In this document: positions 34,139 to 46,138 of the stretch, one piece after another
Numbering within the stretch: position 1 is the first letter of the stretch
Layout: the number at the start of each line of letters is the position of its first letter
Source of the DNA: Adiantum capillus-veneris
Lineage: Eukaryota; Streptophyta; Polypodiopsida; Polypodiales; Pteridaceae
Assembly (NCBI GenBank): GCA_014529385.2
Contig: CM043964.1
Coordinates: 137,088,529 to 137,152,528 of the forward strand
Length of the DNA: 64,000 nt
Direction: 5' to 3'
Program-made: the position numbers and the translations under genes
Notes under the pieces: generated by a model
Told to the model about the DNA's origin: nothing
What the model saw: the letters and a program-made list of their open reading frames with translations, nothing else
Database searches by the model: none

Positions 34139-35081
34139 TGTCAAGAGTTTTTTGGAGCAAGGGATTGCGCATATGTACATACCCATGCATGGTGCATCAA
34201 ATAAAGTATTGCCCATTTTCCAGAGCCAGGTGGTTACGTGGGGCCCACATGTGTACAGGTAGGACAGCATGTACATAGTGCATCGATTTTCACTATTACC
34301 AGTACCAGTGTGTTTTTTCTACAATAAGGAGGAGTTGGTAGCGCGTAAAACTTCTCGAGGAAGCTATCCGCGGGCCGACGACGTGAGGTCAGCAGGTGCG
34401 TCAGATGGCATCTAGTGGCGTCAGGAGGGCGAACGAGGTCAATATTTGCACGCAGATGAGGACGGACACAACGTGGGTGTTTGCTTGTGAGAATTATGCA
34501 GAAAGGTCATCATGAGGACCTTTTTTTGGGGCCACTTCACGTGGTGGCGAGATGCATTATTGGAAAAAGTCGAGTGCCAGGTGTGCGTATGGATGCAGCA
34601 GGGTGACAACTATGCACTGCGGGGTCAGTTTTTGACCTGTTCGGGGTCCGTTTGAGGTCATCTAAAAGGCCAAGGGTGCCCAAGTAATAAAGCTAAGTGT
34701 GGGAACTGAAAAAACTGAGAGAAGACCAGAAAAAACGTGGAGAAGAGAGGAGGAACAGCCGCAGGTGTGTTTTTGCCCATTTTGGAGCCTGTTTTGGCCG
34801 AAAACTGCTCATCCGAGGTCGGATTTGAGCACTTTGACATTGTAGACTGGGGTTTTGGGCCGTTCCGGACGCGATGGCGCTGTCCATTTTGCCAAATTCC
34901 TCACTCTTTTCCTGCTGTTTTTCTGTGTAAGTTCCTCCTATGAGCGAAGTTTCTGCTCCAGTTTGTGATTGTATCTGGCTTCTTTCACCCATAGTGTGTG
35001 AGCTATTTGCCCCATTGGTGTTGGCCCAAGCTCAATTGTATCTAAACATCAGAAATTCTCCTCTTTTGAGCTGAGTTTTTT

Positions 35082-35114
<33 letters not shown>

Positions 35115-35289
35115 TGTGTGGAGTGGGCAAGTGGATAGTCTCTCTCCTCTCACTCCAGAGGTGTGTTCCCTGTCTCGGCCAGGTGTGTTGTCTAAGCCGA
35201 GTGGTGCCCCATAGTGTGTGTGTGTATCTTCCCAAGAGTGTGTGACGGGTCGTTATAGAGGCGCTGTGTGTGTTTTCATCCCGCTCACA
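34139..35289 (+). repeat. 3' LTR of the gypsy element
   Basis: 1,151 bp, starts TGTCAAGAG, ends CTCACA. Its GT tract (about 35084-35112) is a few units longer than in the 5' LTR. Confidence 0.92.
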
Positions 35290-36850
35290 CCGTGTCTCTT
35301 GCTCACTAGCACCGCTTCTCTCTACCACGCACTCTAAAAGTCTCAGAAGCTGGTGACAATTGGCGCCTCATGAGAATATGATCTTCCTGCACTAGGGCTC
35401 CCCCTCCCCGTGCCCCCCCTCTCTCGCTCTCACGGACACACTCAGCCACACGTTCTCCTCATTTGAGAAAGTTAGCTAGCCCTAGTGTCCAATTTGACGC
35501 TTAAACGAGCTGCTAGTAGCCGTCTTGCGTTGTACTGCCATACTGTGTGCACCTGTGCCTCGTGCTGCATGCCCAACACTATCGCCCAGTAGCACGATTG
35601 GCATGTTGTGGAGGCAATGCATCCCGCTTCGCTGCAGCAGACTAGGGAGACGTCTTATCTATCTCGAACACGTACGCCAACATGACTAGTGATTGCTTTC
35701 CTCAGCTTTGCCGTGACAAAATATGCCTACTGTGTGCAGCCGTCCGACGCAGGTGCCTGACTCGAATTACCTCCCACGTATCCTGTTGCAAATCCACCTT
35801 CTAATCATGAGCCCGTAACACCGCCTTCTTAACCACTTACCCATTCCCACCCGCACTAGCCAACTTACCCAACTATTTACCACTTTCAACACTCCATGCT
35901 ACCCGTCTGTTGCCCATACCTCTGCCCTATGTAGTCTGCACCAATATGTGCCTTTGAGTTGGCAACACAAATAGATGTAGTCAAACCCTAGTTCACGACA
36001 GTGTGGAAGGAGATGTACCCGAAAATCATTGCATTGAGGCAACGATTTTGCAAAATATAGAGGCATCAAGGTCTTGACGTAGTCGGAGTCTAGCTCGCAG
36101 TAGTTTGTGAGGGGCCGTTACCCGGAAAACGCTGCAGCAAGGTGGTGTGGATAGGGTAGAGATGCATCTATATAGGGAGATAGAATATATATGATAGCAA
36201 GGTCTTCCCTCTCCTCTTCTCTTTCTCTCTCTCATATTTGGGAAGCTCCAGCCGGCTCATATTTAGCGTGCAAAGTGACATGACACACTCACACACGTAT
36301 AGAGGTGCCTGGCACCTGCTCTTCCCCATAACTTCGACCCCTGAACTCTCGCCGGCCTCTCTCTAATGCAGCGCTAAGTGCTGGTTGCCAGATTTCCACC
36401 CATCCTCCTTGAAGTCCTCATGAATATCCTCCTCGAATATCCCTCAGGTTGCCAGCTGGCCGGCGCTGCCCCTATGAGACCATCTTCAACAAACCTTCAT
36501 TATGATCAGCTGCGCCTGCTGTTGTGAGATGGAATGACGCTGGCAAGAATCCAGCTCTAGCGGTAATTAAGACATTTGCCTGATGGTGGTCTCCATCGAT
36601 CACGACTACATCAAGCCTACCCCAGGGGGGGGTCCTCATTCCTCTACATTGAAAACTAAAGCTGGTCCTAGTTTAATGTCATCAGTCCACCAATGCAGGC
36701 CTCTTCATGTGAGTTTCCATGTCAATATCCATGAGGAATCTGCAGCAGTCATGGAGGGATGGATCAGCTCATATTGGGCTCCTGCACTCCACCTATCACC
36801 AAATTGCAATGCAGATTGCCTTCGGAATTGCATGATGCCGGACGGCCACC
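35290..36850. other. Unassigned stretch, partly C-rich
   Basis: Begins with the target duplication CCGT. C-rich, gene-poor DNA; a plus frame opens at 36583 and overlaps the AP2 fragment region, but its product is not recognised. Confidence 0.3.
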
Positions 36851-37282
36851 ATGGAGTCTCCACCCACTATCAAATTGCGGGACCTCCCCCATCAAGGGTC
36901 GACAGCGATCAACACGGGTCTTTGCACCCTCCTGGCCTGCTGCAACCAGGAATTGGTAACGGCATTAACGGAACGCCAGAGACATATGCAGGCCGGAGCA
37001 GCAACAGCAAATCACCAGGTCCTCGCTACTGTGTGGAGGATCAAGAGCGTAACTTGGAGCAGCACATGCAGTGATATAGACAGCAAAAGCAACAACAACA
37101 CAGCTAGTACTGGTACTCATGTGATTGTTGGAAGAGGGGCAATGACATTGTACAGAGGCGTGAGGAAGCGAAGCTTGGGCAAATGGGTGTCAAAAATCCG
37201 GGAGCCCAAGAAGGAGACGTGCAAGCATTCGACTCTGACGCATCATCCAAATATGGAGCGCCGGTCTCCTGCTCCCAATCGG
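36851..37282 (+). pseudogene. AP2/ERF transcription factor fragment
   Basis: The frame from 36851 reaches LYRGVRKRSLGKWVSKIREP at 37149-37208. This is the first two-thirds of the beta-sheet of an AP2/ERF DNA-binding domain (YRGVRxRxxGKWVxEIREP), with the DNA-contacting Arg/Trp pattern largely kept. The expected RxWLGTF..AEEAARAYD part does not follow; a frame change gives QAFDSDAS instead, and a CT/TA microsatellite cuts it off. About 100 residues before the domain are not recognisable. It is a truncated copy of a plant stress-type transcription factor gene. Confidence 0.65.
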
Positions 37283-37283
<1 letters not shown>

Positions 37284-37373
<90 letters not shown>

Positions 37374-37434
37374 CTCTTTGAAAGAGCGCGCGCCTCTTTC
37401 AGGGAGTTCTTTTAGAGAGAGAGAGAGAGAGAGA
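37284..37434. repeat. (CT)n(TA)n and (GA)n microsatellites
   Basis: CT to about 37311, TA to 37372, then a short unique spacer and GA at about 37413-37434. Confidence 0.95.
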
Positions 37435-37478
37435 TCTTACCAGTTTTCAAGCTTCAGTCTAGTCTACAGTGTTCAAGA

Positions 37479-37946
37479 AAAAATCAAGGGAAATTTACCA
37501 AAATACCCCTCTAATTTGTGGAAATTCCCAAAATACTCTTATATCTATTTTGGTTGGACTGTTCAACATTTTCTAATCTTTATTCCTTTTTGACAATTGA
37601 GATCCATTTTCGGGTGCTTAGCATGTAATTTGTTACAAATTACCTCACAAAAAGTTAATTACGTCTAAAAATAATGAAACAATTCATCCTGAAAGCTTAC
37701 ATAACCAACTCAAATTCTAGTTTTAACATCTTGTACGATAGACAATTAGTCATCTTATGAAAAGCTACAATTTTTTTTTTTGTGGAAAAATTTACTCTCA
37801 CAACTAGGGGTATTTTGGAAATTTTAGAAAATTTGAAGGGCATTTTGGGGAATCTGGGGGTATTTTGAGAATTTTAGAAATTTGAGGGGTATTTTAGGGA
37901 TTTCCACAAATTAGAGGTGTATTTTGGTAATTTTTTCAAAAATCAA
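37479..37946. mobile_element. Mutator-type MITE, 450 bp, with 9 bp target duplication
   Basis: The element is 37488-37937. Its ends are inverted copies over about 45 bp: GGGAAATTTACCAAAATA at the left, GAAAAAATTACCAAAATA reading inward from the right, both continuing into CTCTAATTTGTGGAAAT. It is flanked by identical 9 bp copies AAAAATCAA (37479-37487, 37938-37946). A 9 bp duplication and a GGGAAATTTACC-like end fit Mutator-derived MITEs. The right half holds repeated GGGGTATTTT words. It has no coding capacity. Confidence 0.88.
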
Positions 37947-38753
37947 TTTCACAAACATCTAGGAAAGATCCAAAGAGAAATTTTTCAAAATAACGGCATT
38001 TTTTACAATTAAACTATATTTTCTTGAATTTTCAAAGCGGATTTTATCTTCTTTTTCTCCCTTCAATTGGTTGTTCTGAGTTTTCAATCGGCTCATTGCT
38101 AAGAGCCTTGGCTCACTGTATGTTAATGGAATTAATAAAATAAAGTAAATTTTGTTAAATTGTGGTCTTGCAGCTAACTTGGATTTTAGCACAATGAAGG
38201 GAACATGAGGCAGAGATTAGCTTTTTTCATCTGCATTCACGTTTCTTTATAGGGCAATGGTTGCCGCTCGTTCTAGAATTAGGAGACAATTTCCCTTTCG
38301 TCTCATTTTCCCCTTCAGCTACGGACTAGCGAGACTTCTTTTTTAAGATTGATTTTACTAAAGTTATAAATTTCTAGGGGGACTCAGCTCTAAGCTAAGG
38401 CACACTTTTCCCGAACATTGGCTTCAATGGCTATCCATTTGTGCACAAGCGGTAGCTAGCAATGTTACGTTCCCGTGAGAGCTGCGAGCAATTGTGTGAT
38501 TAAAATTTTATGAGAGCTTGAAAAAGTACATCACGAATGTCGGTTTGCTTGTCGTGGTCTACGATTCCCAGCCTACTCCACCTTTGCGCCTAGGAGTAGG
38601 GTCGTAAATGGTTGCCAACCAGTTATGTCCTTTTAACAAAAAATTTAATTCTCATGGAAATTAAGAAAGATCGCAATTGGTTGCCACCCAACCTTCATGT
38701 GAAATGGCTTAGAGAACTCTGAAAACTGAAAGAGACACTGACTCTTTCAAAGA

Positions 38754-38839
<86 letters not shown>

Positions 38840-39121
38840 CCATGCAAAGTAGTTTGGTTGTGCTCACGCGTTGGCTTGGTTTTCATGAGGACTAAGACTT
38901 AAGTGGGAGAATGCGCAAGGTGAAGAGAAAGAGAAGAATGATAAGGCAAAGATTGAAGTAGATCTAATCATCTTTGGTCTCTCAAAGTGCAAAGACCTTT
39001 TTTTGGAGATTCTCTAGGCTCAACATTTTGTTGTGAAGACATTTTGTATCTACTGAAAATAGATTGCTTATTATCCTGATGATAGTGATACTGTTTCTCT
39101 TTTTTTGTAAAAGAGAGAGAG

Positions 39122-39155
<34 letters not shown>

Positions 39156-40058
39156 AAGCATCTTCTCTCCCTTATTAGCGCTCTTCCTAGTGGACATACA
39201 TGGGAGCTCTTGGTTTGGCAAGTCTTGATATCTGCAAAACAATGCGTTATCAATACGATGCAACCCTTTCCCTCATCCAACTAGCAAGATTTCCTTACCA
39301 CCTTGTCTTGAGCAGACACAAGCTCAAAAGAGACTGAAATTTGATGCAAACAAATTATGGCCTTCTTGACATCCGCTAGATTTTCCCAAACAATGATCCA
39401 AAATGAAAAGGAGTCGCATCTTCCTTCTTTGTCAACTAAGTTGTTCAATTGATGTATATTTAAGTTTTTAGAAAATATATTTTTGCTAGCAATGGTGAAA
39501 TGTATAAGAATGACTAGATTTTTATAACCATGATTGGGGAGCAATGGTGCTCACTTTTATTGTTTGGGTTTAGAGAAAGCTCTCTCTCTCTCTCACACAC
39601 GCACATATGTCTCTCTAAAAAAAAAAGTATACATATACTTGAGAAACTCACTTAATAACTTTGCTAGGTTTTGAGCTTGCTCGGATAAGTTCTCTCGATG
39701 TTTGGTAGAACTCCTTGTTTGCTTGGCTCAACACATAAATGCTACGAGGCAGTGCACAGCTTACGTTTCTTATAATATTTGGAGAGACCACAGTGCCAAC
39801 TCTCCACCATACTTTTGTATGGCACTTCTGCATGATGTGCACTGTATATTTGGCATTTTTACTTTGTGCCTAGCTGTAAGACGAAATGTTTAACTATTCA
39901 CATTGATTTTTTGTAGCTTGATTCCTTCAACTTGCACAATTGGATGACACCCGTACACAACTACCAGGTTGGTAGTGCAATTCAATTTTTATTTATAGTC
40001 TATTGATGCTTTCTGTGAGCATGCACAGTCTGTAGCACGAGGACAACCCTTAATCACA

Positions 40059-40124
<66 letters not shown>

Positions 40125-40186
40125 AAATAAGAGAAAATTGACTATGCTTTATTTAGAGTAATAAGTACACATGCAATTCTTTTTTT
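37947..40186. other. Unassigned stretch with microsatellites
   Basis: Holds (GT)n(GA)n at about 38756-38835, GA at about 39113-39152 and (TC)n at 40061-40122. No gene is recognised in the short frames. Confidence 0.4.
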
Positions 40187-40345
40187 CACTACAAGAGGCT
40201 ATTCATATTAGCGACGCTCACACAGCGATGCTCAAAAAAAAAAAATCCCGGCGTCGCTATGAGCGTCGCAAATTTTTTTGTAAATTTGCGACGCTCATAG
40301 CGACGCCGGCTGGGCTAAAAAAATAATCGAGCGCGCCCAAAAACT
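40187..40345 (+). repeat. 5' subterminal repeat zone of the CACTA element
   Basis: GCGACGCT-type words appear in both orientations. In En/Spm these short repeats are the binding sites of TNPA. The zone includes the palindrome listed separately. Confidence 0.75.
40248..40309. repeat. Perfect 28 bp-arm palindrome
   Basis: Two 28 bp arms beginning CCGGCGTCGCTATGAGCG and ending in the exact inverse flank a 6 bp loop (TTTTGT-like). The arms themselves contain the subterminal motif. Confidence 0.9.
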
Positions 40346-40396
40346 CAGATCTCAGATCTGAGTTTTTCGACACCCTCAAGCAAGGAGCAGGTAACG

Positions 40397-40401
<5 letters not shown>

Positions 40402-40449
<48 letters not shown>

Positions 40450-40545
40450 CTCCACACACACACACACACACACACACACAAGGAGAGGAAGGAGAGCCAG
40501 GTATGCTCCTTCCCTCTCCTCATTCTCATGTTCCCTTCCCCTCTT

Positions 40546-40578
<33 letters not shown>

Positions 40579-40585
40579 TAGTGTT

Positions 40586-40629
<44 letters not shown>

Positions 40630-40860
40630 AACAAAAACAAAAACGCACACACACATACATAAACAAAGAATGCACACACACATTGAGAGAGGAAAAGAGA
40701 GAGAGAGCATGCATAAACAAAAAACGCACGCATTGAGAGAGGAAAAGAGAGAGAGAACATGCATAAACAAAAAACGCACACATTGAGAGAGGAAAAGAGA
40801 GAGAAAACATGCATACGATCCAAAAAAACGCACACACATTGAGAGAGAAAGAGAGAGAAA
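40402..40860 (+). repeat. CT, CA and GA microsatellites with a 53 bp tandem repeat
   Basis: CT at 40402-40445, CA at about 40453-40480, GA at about 40588-40625. From about 40670 four units of about 53 bp follow, each with ACGCACACATTGAGAGAGGA, a GA run and ATGCATAAACAAAAAA. Confidence 0.8.
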
Positions 40861-41035
40861 CTAATTTAACGTCGTAGGAAACTAATTAAAATTAAAAGAC
40901 CTAAAGATCTAGCCGACGAGGAGTTGAACTCAAGAACTATTATTCAAGAGGGAATGGCATAATCAATCTATCATACTTGGCATGGGTGATAGAAAGGTTA
41001 TACCATTATCTCTTTTTATTGGCACACACATCCAC

Positions 41036-41860
41036 ACACGCGCACACACACAAGAAGAAGAGAGTTATAATGTCGTAGGAAACTATCTTAAAAGACGTTA
41101 AAGATTAGGTTAGATGTAGACTTACGTTAAATTAGATTTAGGTTTATTTTTAACTAGATTTACGTTTATTTACGCTAGATTTAGATTTACGTTATATTAG
41201 ATTAGATTTAGGTCTCCATAGACTGCGATGCCTGCATGAAGCGGGTGAAGAAAGCCCTCAATGGAATATAGGGTATTGCTGCCTTCACTCATGGTGGGCT
41301 CCGTCGATCCAAAAGTACTGGTGAAATGTCTTCAGAAGATAGGGAAGAAGGTGGATCTTCGGGGCGGCAAGAGTCACTACATCCCCGACACAATGACCAT
41401 CTATACAACCTCTAGTCATTCAACAGCAACTTCAAAGTTAGTAACAAGAGCAAGAACGGTCTAAAGGGCCAATTGCTGTCGTCAAATGTGGATGGAGATG
41501 AGGCAGCGTCACCGCTGGAAATTAACTCTCACATCTTTAGTGATGAGAATGCCAACTCTTGCCGAGTTATGTGAAAAATTATGTGTTAAATCAGTTTTAA
41601 GGTTCTTATAATCCCTGTTAGTTTAGTTCTTTGTTTTTAATATAACATAATTTACGTTAGATTTAGATTTATGTTATATTAGATTAGACTTAGGTTTATT
41701 TAGGTTTACCCACACACACACACACAAGAAGAAGAGAGTTTTAACGTCGTAGGAAACTATCCCAAAAGACGTTAAAGATTAGGTTAGATGTAGACTTACG
41801 TTAAATTAGATTTAGGTTTATTTTTAGTTAGATTTACGCTTATTTACGTTAGATCGAGTC
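41036..41860 (+). repeat. Duplicated 180 bp repeat flanking the captured gene copy
   Basis: The segment with AAGAAGAAGAGAG, GTCGTAGGAAACTA, AAGACGTTAAAGATTAGG and repeated TTACGTTAGATTTAG occurs at about 41044-41216 and again at about 41724-41860. Its end words (TTTAGATTTACGTTATATTA) occur just before (41180) and just after (41656) the HIPP-like copy, as if the insert were framed by a duplication. Confidence 0.7.
41221..41574 (+). pseudogene. Captured HIPP-like (heavy-metal-associated, isoprenylated) gene copy
   Basis: The first frame reads DCDACMKRVKKALNGI, the metal-binding CxxC loop and first helix of an HMA domain. After a stop and frame change the next reads VGSVDPKVLVKCLQKIGKKVDL, the last strand and helix. 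A third frame ends SDENANSCRVM before TGA (41572-41574), a C-terminal CaaX-type box. HMA domain plus CaaX box defines plant HIPP metallochaperones. About eight residues are missing mid-domain and at least two frame changes occur, so it is dead as a gene. Nothing corresponding to the N-terminus before the CxxC motif is seen. It lies 5' of the transposase in the same orientation. Confidence 0.7.
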
Positions 41861-42075
41861 CACGCAAGAATTACTTACGATTTAGGGTTTAGAGTTAGAC
41901 GAACAGTGAAAAGATCTACTGTGAAAAGATGTTAAGATGCTGTGAAGTGCTACAGCTAGAGAAGAGGCAAAGGGGTTTTGTCCACTACATGCAGTATCAT
42001 GTAGACGTGGGTGTGTAGATTTCTTGTACCCACAAATATAGGTATTGACCAATAAAGACGAGATTATAACCCGGT

Positions 42076-42112
<37 letters not shown>

Positions 42113-42174
42113 GACGAAGAATGCCAATAGAATATTAAATTTGTTGTCCAGGTTATAAGATTTTTATCCTCATT

Positions 42175-45100
42175 ATGAGTAGTGACGAGGATGTGGGACC
42201 GTCCAACCGAAACACCTATCTCTCAACGAGGGTCTTATGTCCTTGTAATCAATGCAAGCATGCTGTGCGACGGGCAAGACGTGTTTCTTTGCAGCACGTT
42301 CACGAATTTGGCGAGTTCGATCCATCTATTATAGATCGAGTTGTTGCCAATTATAACTCGTCGGACTCTGACGCTGGCCAACAAGCAGCAATCTTGCAAC
42401 CCAATAGACGTGTTCGCAGGCGCTTTGGTCAAGCAGCATATGTGAGGCCACAAGATGTAGCCTCTGACAGCTCGGGGGATGATCATGCAGAGCACATTTC
42501 CAACAAGGCAATGTTTGAGCCCGAGATTGATGAAATGATCGAGACGATCATGGATTCAGAAAGGCTTATCTATGATGATATGAAAAGTGAAGCCGATACG
42601 CCATTGTATAATGGAGCACGTATGTCTAGATTGAAAGCACTCCTGGTTCTTCTCAACATGCAGCGCTTTTCGGGTGATCTATTACAATTAGTTTACTTTA
42701 ATAAAACTCTAAATGTATAATGATCTGATAGATTTTTACACGACTGTATCGTATTTTTATGTTGTGTAGATTGCTGAAAGAGCACATACTACCAGCTGAC
42801 AATCTGATGCCAGATTCCCGAGATGAAGCAAGAAAGATTTTGCGAAACTTGGGGATGGATTACAATTCTATCCACGCTTGTCCTAATGACTGCATTCTTT
42901 TCAGAGGGGAATATATAGACATGGAGAAGTGTCCGAAATGTGATTCCGAAAGATATCGAGTAGATCTCCACGGGACAAAAATTCCACAAAAGGTTTTGCG
43001 ACATTTTCCTCTGCTTCCTCGCATCAAGCATTTCTTCGAATGTAAGTCCATGGCCGCCCTAGCATCATGGCATGAGGAGAATAAATCTTCGGATGGTGTG
43101 CTACGAATTCCTGCAAATTGCGCAGCCTGGAAACATATAGATGGAACATGGTCGGATTTTGCCAGGGAAGCTCGAAATTTGCGCTTAGGCCTGGCTATGG
43201 ATGGCATAAATCCATTTGGTCAAAGATCAACATCTTATAGTGTATGGCCCGTTGTCATCGTCAACTACAACATTCCCTCGTGGTTGACTACGAAGAAGGG
43301 GCACCTATGGCTAAGCTTGATTGTGCGAGGGCCATATAAAGTGGGGAATATGGATGTGTATCTTCGTCCACTATTGGAAGAGCTACAACAATTGTGGATT
43401 GGCATAGAGGTGGTGGATATGAGCCGACACACAGGACGACGGAATGCTTTGATCAGAGGCATTCTAATGTGGACCATGCATGACTATCCCGGGCTAACAA
43501 AATGCTCATGTGATCTATTGACACTCCTCACTCAGACACTGTAAATCTTGTTTTTTCCCATAGTTGATCTATTATCATGTGTATACATGCAGGGCTTCAA
43601 ACAAGCGGATACAGAGCATGTGTCACATGTGGACCTAGACTGAATGCACGTAGGGCACCCTCACTGAAGAAGCAAATCTACAAAGGTCATCAAGCGTATC
43701 TTCCAGAGAATCATGTGTTACGCGACGGCTTTTTGGGAAGAGAGCCACCAAGGATGTCTGCACCATGGTTAGAGCAGAAGGAGATGTGCGATGATGGATT
43801 GCCTCCAGGGATGAAGAGACTATCTCTATGGTACGAGTTACCATACTGGCCCCGACTCATGATCAATCACTTGCTCGATCCAATGCACATATTCAAGAAT
43901 GTGGGTAATCTACTATGGGACCATCTGACCGGCAAGAAAGATACTTTGGGAGCCAGAGTTGACCTTAGAAATGTGGATCGTATGGAGCAATATTGGCCGC
44001 AAACAGCGTCTGATGGATCGATAAAACTCCCTAAAGCACCATGGATTTTCACAGGAGCCTAAGAACGCAAAGTAAAAGAGACCATTCGATCTTTGCGGAC
44101 CCCCACTGGCGTAATGCACTCGCTCCGAACGTGTTTTACTAAAGAAGGAAAGCTTACCGGTTTGAAGTCACACGATTGGCATAAAATGTGTCAGGTACGT
44201 TCATAGTGGACTTTAATATCATTGCATAAAATGTGGACTTTAATATCATTGCTGCACATACTTTACAGTTTATTTTACCGGTTGCCATTGAGGGATGTTT
44301 GTCTCTCGACATCCGTAACACAATCTACAAACTTGCAAAGCTGGTGCAATGGATCTCACAAAAGGAGATCAACGTAGACTCCATACCATTCGCCAAACTA
44401 AATGCTGCGGAGCTTGTGTGCATGTTTGAGAAACATTTTCCTACTACCATGCTAACCATTCAGGTGCATCTTCTTGTTCACATAGTTGATGAGGTGGAAA
44501 TAGCTGGCACAGTTCATTCCAGATGGATGTTCTTCTTAGAACGTTTCATGAAAACGCTTAAGGAATATGTGCGTCAAAAGGCACGTCCGGAGGGTAGCAG
44601 GGCAGAAGGTTGGTTGGTATCAGAGTCCCTAGTGTACATTGGAGAGTGGCTAGACGGATTTGATAAAGCCCAGGACACGCTATGGCGAACCATAGATGAT
44701 GAGCGCATATCTGGGATTGTCATGTGCAATCTCGGTGTTGAGAAGAAGATGACGGAAGATCTAGAGGCTAAAATCAACCGATTTTGCATGCTTCACAATC
44801 CAGTGATGCAAAAGTGGATTTCACAATATGAGGATGCAAAGCAAGAGCGACAAAGGGCACGAATCGAGTGGAGACGGGGAAGACGACCACCGATGCACTA
44901 TCCAGCGGTTCTGGAGAGCCTACCAACCTTCATGAGCTTAAGATGGTTGCACAACCAATTGAAAAGCGCACAACAATGCGGTGACGAAGTGACTGAGGAA
45001 GAGTGGGAGTACTCTCGGGGTTGCGCGACCAAGGTAAGTTTGCAATGTACGACTAGCAAGTGACTTTATTTATAAACGTTTGAACGGCCACTCATAATCT

Positions 45101-45866
45101 TTGTTCGTTGTAGTATAAGTCATACACAGCAGCATGGTGTAAAGGTCGACATTTTAGGGTGGAACGAATCGACAAAAAGCGTTTTACTCAAGATTGTGGA
45201 ATCATGGCAAAATTTGAACAGTCTAGTCGACGACGTTTCTCTGATGCAGATCCTGTGGTGGCGGAACTCACTTACTTCGGCACGCTGCAAGAGATTTTGA
45301 GGATCGATTACAGAGGATTTTTTGTCGACTTGTTCGACGTGCAATGGTTCAAGATAATCATGGAGGGTCGCAACGCTACTGTGCGTAGAGGAGAGTCTGG
45401 TTTTCTTGAGGTGGATTCTACTAAGAAATGGACTGACCTAAGAGACACTTTTGTACTGCCCGAGCATTGTGAACAAGTAAGTATGTAAATAGTTAACATC
45501 CCCCTTTTACAAGTTATGTGCTTGAAAGCTCTCATGTAAGTTATGTGGCTCTGACAGGTAATATTTCATCCTACAAAGTCTACATCAAACTGGTGGTACG
45601 TCATAGAGGTAGCCCCTCGTAGTGCAAGGACGTATGAAGGCTACCATGTGCCAATCACAACGGCATCAATGGAGGAGATCAGAGAAGATGCTCAATCAGA
45701 AGCCGCTGCGGTGGTGCCAGACGAGCATCAAGATGCTACTACTCTATATGGGGTGCATGCAGAGGAGCTACAAAATGAAACAGAGGATATGTGTTTAAAC
45801 GGAGAGCTCTATATAGATATAGGAAGTTATGCTGAGTTATGCGAGGATAAGAGAGAGATCTCTTAA
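42175..45866 (+). pseudogene. TNP2-like CACTA transposase gene, multi-exon, one premature stop
   Basis: Exon 1 (42175 to about 42673) carries CPCNQCKHAVRRARR..HVHEFG, the transposase-associated zinc region. Exon 2 (from 42770 to about 43517) carries CPNDCILFRGEY, KCPKCDSERYR, a PLLPRI stretch, RLGLAMDGINPFG (catalytic Asp) and WTMHDYPG, the Transposase_21 core. Exon 3 (43593-44194) continues with CVTCG and ELPYWPRLMINHLLDPMHIFKN. Exon 4 (44269-45033) contains the DUF4218 block (HLLVHIVDEVEIAG..RWMFFLERFMKTLKEYVR). Exon 5 (45114-45476) and exon 6 (45558-45866) carry the DUF4216-like C-terminus (LTYFGTLQEILRIDYRG). Introns 3-5 have clean GT-AG ends in frame. TAA at 44060-44062 interrupts exon 3 although similarity continues in the same frame. 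The protein would cut and paste the element. Confidence 0.88.
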
Positions 45867-46138
45867 AGCCACAAATATTGTATTTGAACAATTTTGCTCC
45901 GTGTTGTAAAAGCTTTGGCTCTCTAAGTACCTTCCATGGTGTATAACACTCTTTTCTACTCGCGCTCACATCTTTTGATTGAAAATTCTGAGTTTTCGAC
46001 TTGCCTCTTCTATCACTCAATTCATTGCGTCATTGTATTTATATGCGTCATTACGTCATTGTATTTAATGGTCTTTGCATCATTGTCTACTCTATTCATT
46101 CAATATTAAGTTTAAATATTCGTGTGTTTAATGCAGGT

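Larger units (their letters stand above)
26526..35289 (+). mobile_element. Ty3/gypsy LTR retrotransposon, Tat-like, dual RNase H, 8,764 bp
   Basis: Complete element: LTRs 26526-27671 and 34139-35289, primer-site-like sequence at 27678, Gag-Pol 28760-34110, polypurine tract before the 3' LTR, and a 4 bp target duplication CCGT (26522-26525, 35290-35293). The two LTRs differ at only about five substitutions plus small length changes in G/A and GT runs, so the insertion is young. Domain order is Gag, protease, RT, RNase H, second RNase H, integrase, with no chromodomain seen. An extra archaeal-type RNase H between RNase H and integrase is a hallmark of the plant Tat/Ogre lineage. The only visible lesion is one frame break in integrase. 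Confidence 0.92.

Noticed and set aside
40187-40200. Possible Harbinger or hAT ends at the CACTA boundary
   Set aside because: The 3 bp TTT duplication, CACTA termini and TNP2-type transposase identify it as En/Spm.
40566-40839. Leu/Phe/Cys-rich frames resembling membrane proteins
   Set aside because: Produced by the 53 bp tandem repeat and GA/CA tracts of the CACTA 5' region.
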